A stretch of DNA of 64,000 nucleotides from Gigaspora margarita (lineage: Eukaryota > Glomeromycota > Glomeromycetes > Diversisporales > Gigasporaceae), in contig WTPW01000513.1 of the NCBI GenBank assembly GCA_009809945.1, positions 110,604-174,603 on the forward strand. The letters are read 5' to 3'. This document shows positions 13,201-23,148 of the stretch, in pieces. The number at the start of each line of letters is the position of its first letter. Position 1 is the first letter of the stretch. Made by a program: the position numbers and the translations under genes. A model generated the notes under the pieces. The model worked only from the letters and a program-made list of their open reading frames with translations, was not told the DNA's origin and did no database searches.

Positions 13201-16200
13201 CAAGATAACTCACATATAATTCAGGGAAACAATTTATTATTGCAAGAGATTAGCAAGCTTACAGTTTTTTGGAATTTATGTGGTATCAAATGTTCCATAT
13301 GTAAGCTATATTGTCTAAAACAAAGGGATCACGATAATGATCATGACTGCCTTACGGATCACAAATGTCACTTTGATTGCCAATTTGATGAAAAACATTT
13401 TGAACAAAATGTGCCGAAAGAAGTATGTAAACATGAAGCTGGACATGATGGAAAACATATTTGTGACAAAATCGTAAGTTATATTTACAATATTTTTTAA
13501 TATAAATACAAACAAATTTTGACATTATGTTTTTTTTTTTTAGCGACATGAATGTGGGGAACCTTGTTATTTATCGGATAAAAGAAATTGCAACCAATAT
13601 TGTACAAATGAAGTGGGTCACTCTAATGAAATGAAACATATGTGTAATTCAGTTCACCAATGTGGCGCAGAATGTTCATTAAAAATTAATACAAGATATA
13701 CACAATATAAATGTCCAAATTATTGTGTTTTGCCATATGATAAACAACACGACAAAAATGAACATTGTTGTGAGAGCGAATCTTGTCCTATGCCCTGCCC
13801 AATTCCAACTTGCAAAAACAAATGCAAAAGCAAAAATCATCATCATGCATTAGAAAGCGCTGGCATTAATCATCTCTGTGGGTAAGTTTATGTAGCTTGC
13901 TTTGGTTTTTTTTTTTAATTAAATTTTTATTTATAAGATTAATGTTTTTAGCAATGAGCATCCGTGCCCAAAAGAATGGTATGAACTTTATGTATTTTAA
14001 TTATGAATATTAATACGTGAATTAATCACATATAAATAAATCTCAATATTAGTGAAAGTCCAGGAATATGCCGTGCAGAAATTATTGAACAAAAGGCAGT
14101 TTATCATGGTTTACGTTCAGATATTGATTATACGAAGGTAATATTAAAAGTGATGTAGTAACCATAAATATATTCGACAGCCAATTAAATATTTCGGTAT
14201 CTATTAATTTAATTTTTTAGTTCGTTCAAATCAAAAAAAGACTACCTTGCAGCAAAAAGATTCCTGCAAATAAAACTTTTCACGATGGACCGCATATTCA
14301 TCTAGAAAATGCGATGCATACCTGCGAAGTAAAATGTCCCTTATGTGAATATTATGTCAGTATTCTGGTTTAATTTTAATATTAAATTTTAGTATTTTGT
14401 GTTAATCAAAATTTACTTACAAACGTTAGTGTACATTGCCTTATGGTCATACTGGTCTTCATTATACCACACATGGGAACATGAATTTAACTGTTTTTGT
14501 TGCTGAAGATGATGATTTTGAATATCGAGGGTAAATTATAAATGATTTAATAAAATTATCAAAAAAAAATTATTAGTTGCACCTGTGGCGTTCACCATAT
14601 ATTTGTTAAAGTTAGAGGTAAAAAAGTTTTTATGGAACACTGATATTTTATTTATGCACAAAAGCCAATTGCTTTGACAACTTTGAACTATAGAAAATAT
14701 GATGGTTTACACCAGTGGTGCATGTTAAACTTAATGCTAATATAATATATTTAATTCAATTCAGTTATAAATTAAAAATTGGTGATAGAGGTGTTTTTGA
14801 ATTTTGCAATATGGTGTGTATAATATTATCTACTATTCTAAACGGATTGAATTACCATTTTTGGTCCAGCCTCTATTATATTTCTTCGATTCCAAGCATG
14901 TTCATTCATACTATCAGCCGTATTTCTTAATTAAAATAGGATAATTTGCTTTTTTTTTAAGATAATAATGGCTGACAGTATAGTGATAATAATAAATTTT
15001 AGTTTTGGTCCATATTGAAGTTTAAAATTGACATTCAGATTCTGCTTTATTTAGCATTGCAAAAATTCTCGTAGACATCGACACATAGATTATTGCGAAT
15101 ATAGAAATAAACCTATAGGTCTATTCGGTTCGGAGTCTAGAAAATTTAGAAATCATTTTGAAGATAAAGAAGATGGTGTTAGACATATTCGCGGTATTTA
15201 ATAAAATGTCTAATTATTAATCAAATATTTATTACTGTATTATATTTTGATACATTTTATTTCTTACCTTCTACATTCTAACAACATATAATAGATATTG
15301 CATTTAAGCCACATCCTGAATTACCTAAAGACTTTTTATCACATGAACAATTTTGGGCTAGAACTGGATTTGAGGGCAAGTAAATTATACATTATAAGTA
15401 TAAATAATTATATTTTGATATTAATTTTAATTTGATATTTTCAGACCCATATACTGCCTTGGAACAAGAAGATTTTGCAAAATGTGACCATGAATGCCCT
15501 GATGAAATTCATCAAAAATCAATCGACAGTTTACCACCGGAGAAATCTTATTGCGATTTACAACTGTTTCATGATCCTATCAGTACTTTACCTATTGGAA
15601 AAAAAGGATATTTATCTAATGATGGACATGTATTTCTATGCCGAGATCCTAGAGTTGCAGCTTTTCATGTTATTTTTGTATTGGATCGATCATCATCTAT
15701 GAGCGGCAGTGATCATCCACCAACATCGGATTCACGATTTGGAAGATCACTACAAGAAAATTTCAATAATCGACTTGGTGCAGCGTTACAGGCAACGGAT
15801 CAATTCATTAAGACTCGGATTTCTTCTACACAGAATCAAAATAAAAGCACGACAATTGTTAATGATATTGTATCAGTTATATTTTTTGATCGTTATTCCG
15901 AAGTTCTATTTGAAAATAAAAGTATATTTGATACTGATTTTATTCAAAATAAATTGATTGAGAAAGGAACCGGGAAAGGGACACGTTTTAGCAGAGCAAT
16001 TAAAAAAACTGAACAAGTTATTGATAAATATTTTGACATATCAAGGTAAATTTATTTATTTATTTATTTTTTGCATATTAAACTACAGATTACAATTAAA
16101 TAAACCAACTTTTATAATAATCATTAGATTGAATGTTGTAATGTTTCTTTCTGATGGAGAAGAACATTTTCCAGAAAATGAATTAGTGGACATGTGCCGG

Positions 16201-16516
16201 AAAAATAAAGATAAAGGGTAAGTAGTAAGAAAGTGAATTTATTATCTTAGTGCTAAATCAATTTAAATTAAAACTACATTAAATTATAAGATCCCCAATA
16301 TTTTTCAACACAATACATTTTGGTCATTCGTCTTCTGGAGCTGGAGTTCTTCAAAAAATGGCAGAAACTGCGCAAACATACCATGATACTAGTTATTCTA
16401 ATAATAATATGCAATGTAAATTTGTAAGAGCGCCTGATACAATATGTCTTATTGATAATTTCACAGAAGTGGCAATTAGCTTGCTAGTACATAAGCCTAT
16501 ATTAATGCAAGGTTAA
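3372..16516 (+). CDS. Large GBP-type GTPase with Cys/His-rich array and C-terminal VWA domain (multi-exon)
   Basis: I assembled exons by hand, checking splice sites and phase: 3372-3396, 3554-3688, 3761-3956, 4763-4942, 5014-5206, 5280-5707, 6200-6240, 6317-6872, 6951-6979, 7053-7278; then 9787-9978, 10085-10415, 10495-11204, 11299-11553, 11629-11661, 11736-11766, 11842-11916, 11996-12141, 12204-12299, 12377-12568, 12643-12768, 12844-13473, 13544-13881, 13952-13978, 14053-14137, 14221-14354, 14430-14530, 14577-14617, about 14765-14813, 15055-15193, 15295-15375, 15445-16045, 16128-16217, 16291-16516. The product is about 2,200 residues. The first ATG gives an open first exon with a good donor. 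Most junctions keep phase; 7278 to 7318 and the 14618-14764 step do not close, so an exon is missing or damaged there. Two introns use GC donors. The function is unknown. By family the GTPase resembles guanylate-binding/very-large-inducible GTPases, and the whole resembles large VWA-containing proteins I recall from Rhizophagus. It could also be two genes or a decaying copy. Confidence 0.7.
4088..4697. mobile_element. Possible small TIR element inside an intron
   Basis: Within intron 3957-4762, imperfect inverted repeats bracket about 600 bp: ATTATTGC..GATCA.GAGACTTTATT at the left and its complement at the right. The enclosed DNA is clearly richer in G+C than its surroundings. No ORF was found, and the family is not recognised. 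It could also be a SINE-like or captured fragment. Confidence 0.45.
7318..7420 (+). pseudogene. Stranded exon fragment of the GTPase-VWA gene
   Basis: After a plausible acceptor at 7316-7317, the codons GGT TGG TCA AAT give the peptide GWSNGSISLVTQIYGLENGL, which looks coding and fits just upstream of the propeller-like part. The upstream exon ends at 7278 in phase 2, whereas this reading needs phase 0. Joining them gives a stop within about 10 codons. The fragment itself runs into an A-tract and TGA at about 7419. Either a base has been lost, the assembly has an indel, or this copy of the gene is broken here. Confidence 0.5.
7807..8805. mobile_element. TIR element in the 7279-9786 intron
   Basis: The ends are TTGTGCCTCAGATTAACGCT on the left and, on the opposite strand, TTGTGCCTCAGACTAACGCT on the right, followed by GCCTCAGAT-like copies. 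It is about 1.0 kb with no transposase. A smaller element at 51115-51305 has related ends (TTGTGCGTCAGATTGA). Confidence 0.65.
8020..8406. mobile_element. Second TIR element nested inside 7807-8805
   Basis: The inverted termini read ATGGTGTAAGAAGCCTATAC and, from the other strand, ATGGTGCAAGAAGCCTATAC. Internal segments containing ATCAACTTTTTATAGAGA are themselves repeated near 8068 and 8242. It is non-coding; the ORFs crossing it on either strand are not genes. Confidence 0.55.
8868..8985. mobile_element. Short GC-richer inverted-repeat element
   Basis: CCGGGTCGGATGCGTCGGA near 8870 pairs imperfectly with TCCGATGCATTCCGTCGTAA and CCCGACCCGG near 8957-8983. It is a small hairpin-type insertion in the same intron. 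Family unknown. Confidence 0.4.
9144..9353. mobile_element. Short MITE with telomere-like tract
   Basis: The inverted ends are TTGTGACAGGTTAAAATGAA and TTGTGGCAGATTAAAATGAA (opposite strand). The centre holds TTTAGGGTTAGGGTTATT at about 9243-9262, a short interstitial telomere-type tract. About 210 bp, non-coding, within the large intron. Confidence 0.55.
9787..11204 (+). other. WD/propeller-like and barrel-like middle part of the GTPase-VWA protein
   Basis: Exons 9787-9978 and 10085-10415 encode blade-like strings such as ILLFLWDYSTNSLELSYGQ, LCFIEKNGKASIFS and LSSPDGNCIVAF, which suggest beta-propeller repeats. The large exon 10495-11204 contains FEVGDYIIIENEKKLITEIA, an SH3-like or KOW-like barrel pattern, and then LNGLIDIYADTYEKFPINPC. 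These are pattern impressions, not domain assignments. All three exons join in phase with each other and with the GTPase exons. Confidence 0.5.
11299..12768 (+). other. GBP-type GTPase domain
   Basis: Motifs in order: P-loop GEQSCGKS (from 11515), the switch-I-like segment TNFDGSAMRCTEGAWMSL built from three small exons (11629-11661, 11736-11766, start of 11842), G3 DFEGLGSLERTPQED (about 11874-12000), and IIKDVPKHARKEI (about 12220-12250), which occupies the place of the GBP-type RD motif instead of NKxD. This set is typical of guanylate-binding-protein/atlastin/VLIG GTPases of the dynamin superfamily. A helical region follows (12377-12768) with the motif CDWSPLDEA. All key nucleotide-binding residues appear present, so the domain looks functional on paper. 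Confidence 0.75.
12844..15193 (+). other. Cys/His-rich zinc-binding-like array
   Basis: From about 13265 the protein turns into repeated modules with CxxC or CxxxC pairs followed by Cys-x4-His and His/Cys pairs, for example CGIKCSICKLYC, HECGEPCYL, HQCGAECSL, CPNYCVLPY, CPMPCPIPTCKNKC, HPCPKECESPGIC and CEVKCPLCEYYCTLPYGH. The pattern recalls NF-X1-like and other multi-module zinc-binding proteins. It is spread over many short exons (13544-13881, 13952-13978, 14053-14137, 14221-14354, 14430-14530, 14577-14617, 15055-15193). The exon between 14618 and 15054 is uncertain; a piece encoding GDRGVFEFCNM ending at 14813 joins in phase to HCKNSRRHRHIDYC. Confidence 0.65.
15295..16516 (+). other. C-terminal VWA domain with complete MIDAS
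   Basis: Exon 15445-16045 encodes VIFVLDRSSSMSG (DxSxS, from about 15683), followed by GTGKGTRFSRAI, which supplies the MIDAS threonine; exon 16128-16217 adds VVMFLSDGEEHFP with the MIDAS aspartate. All metal-site residues are therefore present. VWA domains of this kind bind ligands or partner proteins through a divalent metal. The last exon ends KPILMQG and stops with TAA at 16514-16516. The intron after 15375 begins GCAAGT, the second GC-AG intron in the gene. Confidence 0.8.
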
Positions 16517-17118
16517 AAGATTTTGGAATTTTTAAAATAATATAAAATTGGCTGCAACTGTTCACGCTATAACATAGATTGTATTAGTTTTTTTTTTTTT
16601 TTTTTTTACATATCTATTAATGTATTTATTTATTTGAGTATAATTCATTAAATATTTATTAAATATAATTTATTAGTTATTCAAATATCTATTTACATCT
16701 CTGCTTGAATGATGTCTTCAAATTATTTTACCAATTTATTATGCGTATATTTAATAATTGTATAATTTTATATCCTAAATAACAACCGTAATCAGGCATT
16801 TTGGATTTTTTTTCTTTTTTTTTTTTACTTATGACAAATTAAACATATTGTTCGTGATTTAGTTGTTTAAATGATTATACTAATGATTATTATTCCCCTT
16901 GTCGCTTGCTAATTATACATATTATCGATATCACTAATAACACCTTTATCTATTAAGTAACTGAATCAAATACTACGTCGTGCTTCAGTTATTGATCGGC
17001 TTAGGTTAGGTTAGGATGGGTGTTGTAACCGTGGGAGAGATTTGGCTAACATGAGGTCAAATTATCTCGGTTAAAATATTTATGAAGATGCCGTGAACGG
17101 AGTCACGTGGCATCCATT
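16517..17118. other. AT-rich downstream region
   Basis: There are T-tracts at about 16589-16607 and 16808-16826 and a short GGTTAGGTTAGG run near 17003. No gene is seen. It presumably holds the 3' end and terminator of the gene upstream. Confidence 0.4.
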
Positions 17119-18291
17119 TGTCACCAGGATTATGCGATGCGATGAGGTAAATTATGCGGGCGAACTGAGGTTGATTATGCGATGGATGCGAAATAAATTT
17201 AAAATTATGCGTTCGATTATGCGTTTTTTTTTTATTGTACGCTATATGTAATTGGTTCTATTCTTCGGAATTTTTTGGACATTTACCGAAAATTTTACCT
17301 CGTAATTTTTCATTCATTTTCTACATCGGACATTGGAAAGAAAGAATTCATTTAGAGCTCTTGCCTAAACTAAAAAATAATTGGGTTAATACTTGATCAA
17401 AAAATTTTTAACCCAGGTTGTGATCTAGATTAGATAAATTATAGATATTTGTTTTTGTAACCTAATTGGTCAATTTTAAGCACTAAAATTAGAATTATCG
17501 CATTGCCGAATGACTGTGAAGTTAACATACTCCCGACTAGGGATCCTAATTTTCTGCTGCGACAAACCCCAAATTCTGCCTGCTTTACACTTCGAATTAT
17601 GCGATAAATTTTTTAAAATTATGCTACAGATTATGTGGATCAGATAGAAATATGCGAAATTTATCATTATACTGAACCCCCATCAGTAACTTACCAATAA
17701 ACCCACAAAATCTGTGTAATATAAAATTACGAAAAGATCGTGTTTCAAAACTGTCTTTTGCGCCAAACAAAAAAATTCCCTGCAAAATTTTAGATAAGGC
17801 CACGCAAAGTTAATTTTTCATTTTGCATAAACCGCCGACCTTTTTTTAAAAATTTCAATCATGCCAATTATTCCATTTTTGCTATTTAATTTTTTCTCCG
17901 GTGTCACCCGATGGTGACCTTAATTTTCTGGAATTACCCAATAGAACCGAAAAAAAAATCTAAAATTTTCTGGGTGTGAACATGAGCATATTAATAAAAA
18001 AAAAAAAATCCGACCAACCAACTGAAATTTTGGAACACCATGTTATGCAAAACGAAAAATTAACTTTGTGTCCTAATATATGTTTCTTATTAAATTTTTA
18101 TACTACTTTAACGATATGTTTTATTACTTAACATTCTACCGCATATTATGCTATTGCAGATCCGCAGTATCTCTACTCCAGACAACCAATAATATTTTAT
18201 TCACGTGATTTATGCTTTTTTTTGCTTGATTATAGCGAAAAATTGGTAAATTATGCGCATATTATGCTTTCGCATAATCCTGGACACCCTA
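17119..18291. mobile_element. Non-autonomous DNA element with ATTATGCG subterminal repeats
   Basis: The left end TGTCACCAGGATTATGCGAT and the right end, read on the minus strand, AGGGTGTCCAGGATTATGCG are inverted copies. The motif ATTATGCG and close variants recurs many times in the first and last ~200 bp. This is the usual layout of transposase-binding subterminal repeats in hAT elements. No transposase ORF is present. Confidence 0.6.
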
Positions 18292-18455
18292 ATCTGTAAG
18301 TTCGGATGAATAGTTTGTAAGTATAATCGATTTGATCAGGTTTAGTGATGATCATAAACAGTTGATAAATATGATGTACAGTATTGTTCAGTAAGTAAAT
18401 TGAGGGGTAACAATAAGCGATTTTGTATGTTGAGTATTGTTTAAGGGACAGATTA

Positions 18456-18542
18456 CAGTCAACTCCCACAATAGTTACATGCCAAAATCAGCATTTTATG
18501 GGCCTATTGTGAAATTGTAACTAAAGCAAGAAAGAATTCATA
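18456..18542. mobile_element. Truncated CAGTCRACTCCC MITE (copy 1)
   Basis: It starts TA|CAGTCAACTCCC and runs in family order to GAATTCATA, where copy 2 begins at a TA. The remainder of copy 1 is not found after copy 2. Confidence 0.6.
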
Positions 18543-18544
18543 TA

Positions 18545-19458
18545 CAGTCAACTCCCGCAATAGTCACATGCCAAAATTAGCATTTTATGGGCCTATTGTG
18601 AAATTGTGACTAAAGTAAGAAAGAATTCATATAGTTTGTATAATCAGATAAAAAAATTAATGTGACTATAGCACGATTGTAACTATCCCTTAATTTGTTA
18701 TGCAGGCAAATTTGCTTGCATAAATTTTAAATTTTTAAATTTTTTAAATAAAACTTTAAATATTAATTTTAGCTATATACTTTCTAAGTAAAAAATATAA
18801 TATTAGTTTTGTTTTATCAACTTAATTATAAAAATTTTTTAAAATTATTAAAAAACTTTGGTGTAATAAAAGTTTAAGTTTTTGTTTTAGAACTTTTACT
18901 ATAGAATTTTTTTTTTAGATTTTCTCAAATTTTATATGTCTCCATCTATAAAAAAATTTTTTACTTCTAATACAAGTCTTAAATTTTACAAATAATTCAC
19001 TTAAAGTGCAATAATAAAAGTTGTAATCCTTTATATAAACTAAAATATTGTATTAGGAACTATATTTTTAAAACCAATATTTAAAGAATTCGCCAATATA
19101 TTGTAAATTATTTTTTTGGTTAAAAAATTTTTTTAAAATTCAATATTTTTAGCTTATAAGCAACATAAACTTTTTGTCTTATAATATAAAATTAAATAAT
19201 TTAAAAATATAATTTTTATTTTTAAATATTATTATACCAAATTTTATTTAAATATTTTAAATGATTAAAAAGTAGATTAGAAGTATATTTATAGTAATTA
19301 TGCAGCCAAATTTGCCTGCAAACCTTTACAAACTAAGGGATAGCGAGATGTGACTATTGCAAGATTCGACTATAGTTTGTATGATCAAATAAAAAAATTA
19401 ATATGACTATAGCATGATTGTAACTATAGTGAGATATGACTATTGTGGGAGTCGACTG
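18545..19458. mobile_element. CAGTCRACTCCC MITE (copy 2) carrying a nested element
   Basis: It begins CAGTCAACTCCCGCAATAGT and ends GTGGGAGTCGACTG followed by TA. Without the insert at 18686-19340 it reads through as an ordinary family member: GTAAC-TA-GCGAGATGTGAC is restored across the junction. The TA duplication and CAGT termini indicate the Tc1/mariner superfamily. Confidence 0.75.
18686..19340. mobile_element. 655-bp TA-flanked MITE nested in copy 2
   Basis: The termini TCCCTTAATTTGT and, on the opposite strand, TCCCTTAGTTTGT are flanked by TA at 18684-18685 and 19341-19342. Further in, GCAGGCAAATTTG is also inverted at both ends. The interior is extremely AT-rich and non-coding. Confidence 0.75.
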
Positions 19459-19787
19459 TATTATGTTATAGTAAATGATTATTTAATAAAAGATATATGG
19501 AAGTTTGTTCTTCCTCTTTTGTCTTTGCTGCTAGCTCAATGCAAGTTTAGCTTAGATATTAACACCATCTACCCTCCACTGGGTGTAGTATTTAGTTTGT
19601 TGGGATATTTGGGAATTATAGGTGTGACCAATAGGCCAGGTGAACAACCTGAATATTGAAAATAAGTGATTTGATAGTCTGACTTTTCAGCTCAAATATC
19701 GAAGAAAGAGAAATAAACATAGGTCTGGTTTAGCAATGCTAGGAACCAACTGTAGACCACGTAAGCAGCAAGGCGAAATCCTATATA

Positions 19788-20134
19788 CAGTCAATTCCCG
19801 CAATAGTCACATACTAAAACTAGCATTTTATAGGCCTATTACAAAATTGTGACTAAAGCAAGAAAGAATTCATATAGTTTGTATGATCAAATACAGTCAA
19901 CTTTCACAATAGTCACATGCCAAATTAGCATTTTATGGGCCTATTGTGAAATTGTAACTAAAGTAAGAAAGAATTCATATAGTTTGTATGATCAGATAAA
20001 AAAATTAATGTAACTATAGCGTGATTGTAACTATAGCGAGATGTGACTATTGCAGGAGTTGACTGTAAAAAAATTAATGTGACTATAGCATGATTGTAAC
20101 TATAGTGAGATATGACTATTGCGGAAATCAACTG
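19788..20134. mobile_element. CAGTCRACTCCC MITE (copy 3)
   Basis: TA-flanked (19786-19787 and 20135-20136). It is interrupted exactly at a TA by copy 4; removal of copy 4 joins GATCAAA-TA-AAAAAATTAATG as in intact members. Confidence 0.75.
19894..20065. mobile_element. CAGTCRACTCCC MITE (copy 4), nested in copy 3
   Basis: A 172-bp complete copy, beginning CAGTCAACTTTCACAATAGT and ending AGGAGTTGACTG, flanked by TA on both sides. It is a self-into-self insertion. Confidence 0.8.
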
Positions 20135-20135
20135 T

Positions 20136-21279
20136 AGTATTTTCTGTAGTTGTTTTTTTATTGTGTACCAAATGATTGAGTGACAAATAAAGGATTTGGA
20201 TTTAATGATAATGGGTTATTAAGGAATGTATTTTAGTTAGTTTACAATTCATTAAAATGTTATTTATTACTTCATTATGACTCAAGTGAAATTCTCTTTT
20301 CTTTATTAGTTTAGCTATCATATTTATAAATTCCAAATAATCATAGTCTGAACTAAGATTTGTGGTTTCAAACCAAGATCTGTGGTTCTGAACCAAGATC
20401 TATAGTCTTGAACCAATATCTGAGGTTCCAAACCATACTATAAATGTTGGCAATTTACATCAGCCAAGTAATTAAATTGGCTATTAGCCGATAATTGCTT
20501 GCTTGGCTAAAAATGGCCAAAATTTTGTGGCCAAAGTAGAATCCTTGTTGATCAAAATTTTTTGACCAACCAAGCTGATAAAATTTTATCGGCTTAGTCG
20601 GCTTAGCCAAAAAATTTTAAATAAATAAAAATAAATTGCAATTTGATCAAAACAACCTGCAATAATTATCTTGGTACTTGTACTATCGTGAATAAAACCC
20701 ATTTAGAAAATATAATATTATATTTTTTTAACTAGGAATCCTGCTTTTATTAAAGGAGAGTATATAAAATTACTTTGTTTTAATTACAAATAATATACTA
20801 ACTACAAGGCTACTAACTAAAACCCTCCTACATCTAATAAAAACTTACTTAATACTGAAGTATCTAGGTGTGACCTGCTGTGATAGCTAATTTTTCTCCT
20901 ACAAAGGACCACAACTTACTGCAAGTATTTCTTATATTCACTGAATAAATGCTGTTAGCCTTGTCAAGACTATCTTTTTCTTTAAATTCTTCTTACCTAG
21001 CCTTATTGGTAGAATGATTTTACTCAAATCTATTACAGAAATAAAAAAAGCATAAAATTGAAATATAAGAGGAAGTATAAAAGTAGGGAAGACTACTAAA
21101 CCTAAACAAAATACCAAATAAAACAAACAAATTAAAAGAAACAAGATGAGAAAGACAAAGAAAAGACTAATCTTGACAAAATGAAATAAAATATAACGAA
21201 TGTAAAAATTATATAATACTGAATAGAAACTCTACTCTAGTATTATATGTATTTTATCTATTTAAGAAAAGGAGATAAG
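20136..21279. other. Non-coding stretch with a short tandem repeat and GCCAA-rich DNA
   Basis: Around 20350-20440 four degenerate copies of a ~23-bp unit AACCAAGATCTGTGGTTCTG lie in tandem. From about 20455 to 20620 the DNA is rich in TTGGC/GCCAA words, resembling 45060-45260. No credible gene was found up to the next element. Confidence 0.45.
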
Positions 21280-21889
21280 GGGAGTGCAGAAAATCACGTA
21301 ATTTTTTTAGGGGGGAGGGGGGTCCCCAATTATCACATCCTATATATATATATAGTAAAATAACCAATAATATTGAAGTATTTATTATAATAAAAATTCA
21401 CCGAAAGTTGCTACATAGTAAAGTCTAAATTTTACTATGTCAATCGATAATTATCGATTAAGTAAACTTGTTTGGAATATCAAAATACATATATCCTAAA
21501 ATTTTTATCAAAATTGAAGAAGTTTTTATTATTTAACTTTTAATTTTTACGTTCGTCGAATGTATTTTTTTAAAAAATTTTAAAATTTTCATCGAATATA
21601 AAAATCAAAAAGTCAAATAATAAAAAGTATTCCAATACTGATGAAAATGAAAATTTTAAAGTAACTGTATTTTGATCTTCTGAACAAGTTTACTTAAGCA
21701 ACTTTAATTGATTCACATAGTAAAATTTTGACTTTACTATATAGCAACTGTTATTATACGTGGGGTCAAAAACATTTTTGAATTTTTTTAATATTAAAAA
21801 GACGAAATTTGGTTGGTCAATAGTCTATCACAGGGGGGAAGGGGGTCAGACCTATGTAAACCCTAATTACGTGATTTACTGCCCTTCTC
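21280..21889. mobile_element. TIR element with G-rich ends and a shared internal core
   Basis: The ends GCAGAAAATCACGTAATT and GCAGTAAATCACGTAATT (opposite strand) are inverted, each followed by a G-rich tract (GGGGGGAGGGGGG; GGGGGGAAGGGGG). The core around CTACATAGTAAAGTCTAAATTTTACTAT at 21410-21440 recurs in the elements at 32970-34065. Non-coding. Confidence 0.6.
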
Positions 21890-22786
21890 TAATAGAATGA
21901 AAAGAAACTGCCTTGTAACAAAAGTTGTAAGAAATTTTTTAGCACAGTTCAAAACAACTCTGATACGTTATTCACTGTTTATATCGTAGCTAATGGTCCA
22001 CTTGTAACATCGACACCAAACCAGTAGGTGTTTCTGATTTGAAAGGAGTAAACGCTACTGATCTTTTGGAGAAGATAAACCAGAAAGCCCACTTTTTGTC
22101 AAAAAATTTGAAAAAATCCAACGAGGCGAGAGAAGAACATAGAAAGGTACCAAATATGAAAGAACTTGTAGGAGTTATACTGTATATAATAACATATCTC
22201 AAAACCTAGCTCCAGTATCTAAGCCTGCTACTTCTTTGCTCAATAGCACTAAAGGTACAAGCCAGGAGAACTACCTACCAAGTCTGTCCAAAGATGTCCC
22301 AGGTTCTTTCTTCCTGTGGTGTTTCAGTTCCTCAATAGATAGTCCTCAAGTTCCTATTACTATTTAGTAGAGTCAGTTTGTTTTTATATATGTTAAATGT
22401 GCAGTTTTCATAGGTCAGCTTTTTGGAAAATTTGGTACAGTTGATCATTAGAAAGAGTTATATATATTTGGTTTTGAGAAGATATAATATTATATATAAT
22501 TATGTGATTCAATAATTTATTAAATTAAAGTTGCTTATGAAACCTTTTAATTTGCTGAATTTAGTAAAATCTTTATTATATATTAAAGGAATATCAAGTT
22601 TTAAGCACATTAAAAGTTACGTTTTTAATATGTATTACATTTAAAGCAGGGTTTATTCTACGTGCATTAAGAGTAGAGAGTATATCAATCATTTTTCATA
22701 TGATCTTAGTATCATAATGTGATTTTTACAAAAATAGAAATATGCTACTAATAAAACTTTTTTCTATTACAATTAATCTTTATCAA
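21890..22786. other. Non-coding AT-rich stretch
   Basis: No recognisable gene or element ends are visible. The small minus-strand ORF at 21990-22202 has no recognisable features. Confidence 0.35.
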
Positions 22787-22797
22787 ATTTTTGTAGT

Positions 22798-22835
<38 letters not shown>

Positions 22836-23148
22836 CGAGGTCTTTTCTCTATTCCTTTTATTTAGTTTTCTGCATGTTAGTTAATTTATTAACTATCTAC
22901 AAATTACATATTTGGAAGGAGGATAAAGCTAATTTACTCTAGACCTAAATCTTTACTAGATCGGTCAAAGACCTCTAGTTTATGAAATCTATAACTAGGT
23001 TAGGGGAAATGTTTTTTTCTATAAATTTTATTGTCCATTTCATGAATCCTAAACTGTTCTGCTCTTCTTTTCTAACTTGAAAGATTGTGGTATTATTAGA
23101 CGTAGATGTGACACTTTCTTTTCTTTTTATTTCTGTTCTATTTTTTAA

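Noticed and set aside
14715-14930. A 71-codon plus-strand ORF inside the GTPase-VWA gene
   Set aside because: It overlaps a likely exon end (GVFEFCNM at 14813) but otherwise reads through a probable intron.
18456-20134. CRISPR-like regularly spaced repeats
   Set aside because: The repeated units are full MITEs with inverted ends and TA duplications; spacing is irregular and the DNA is eukaryotic.
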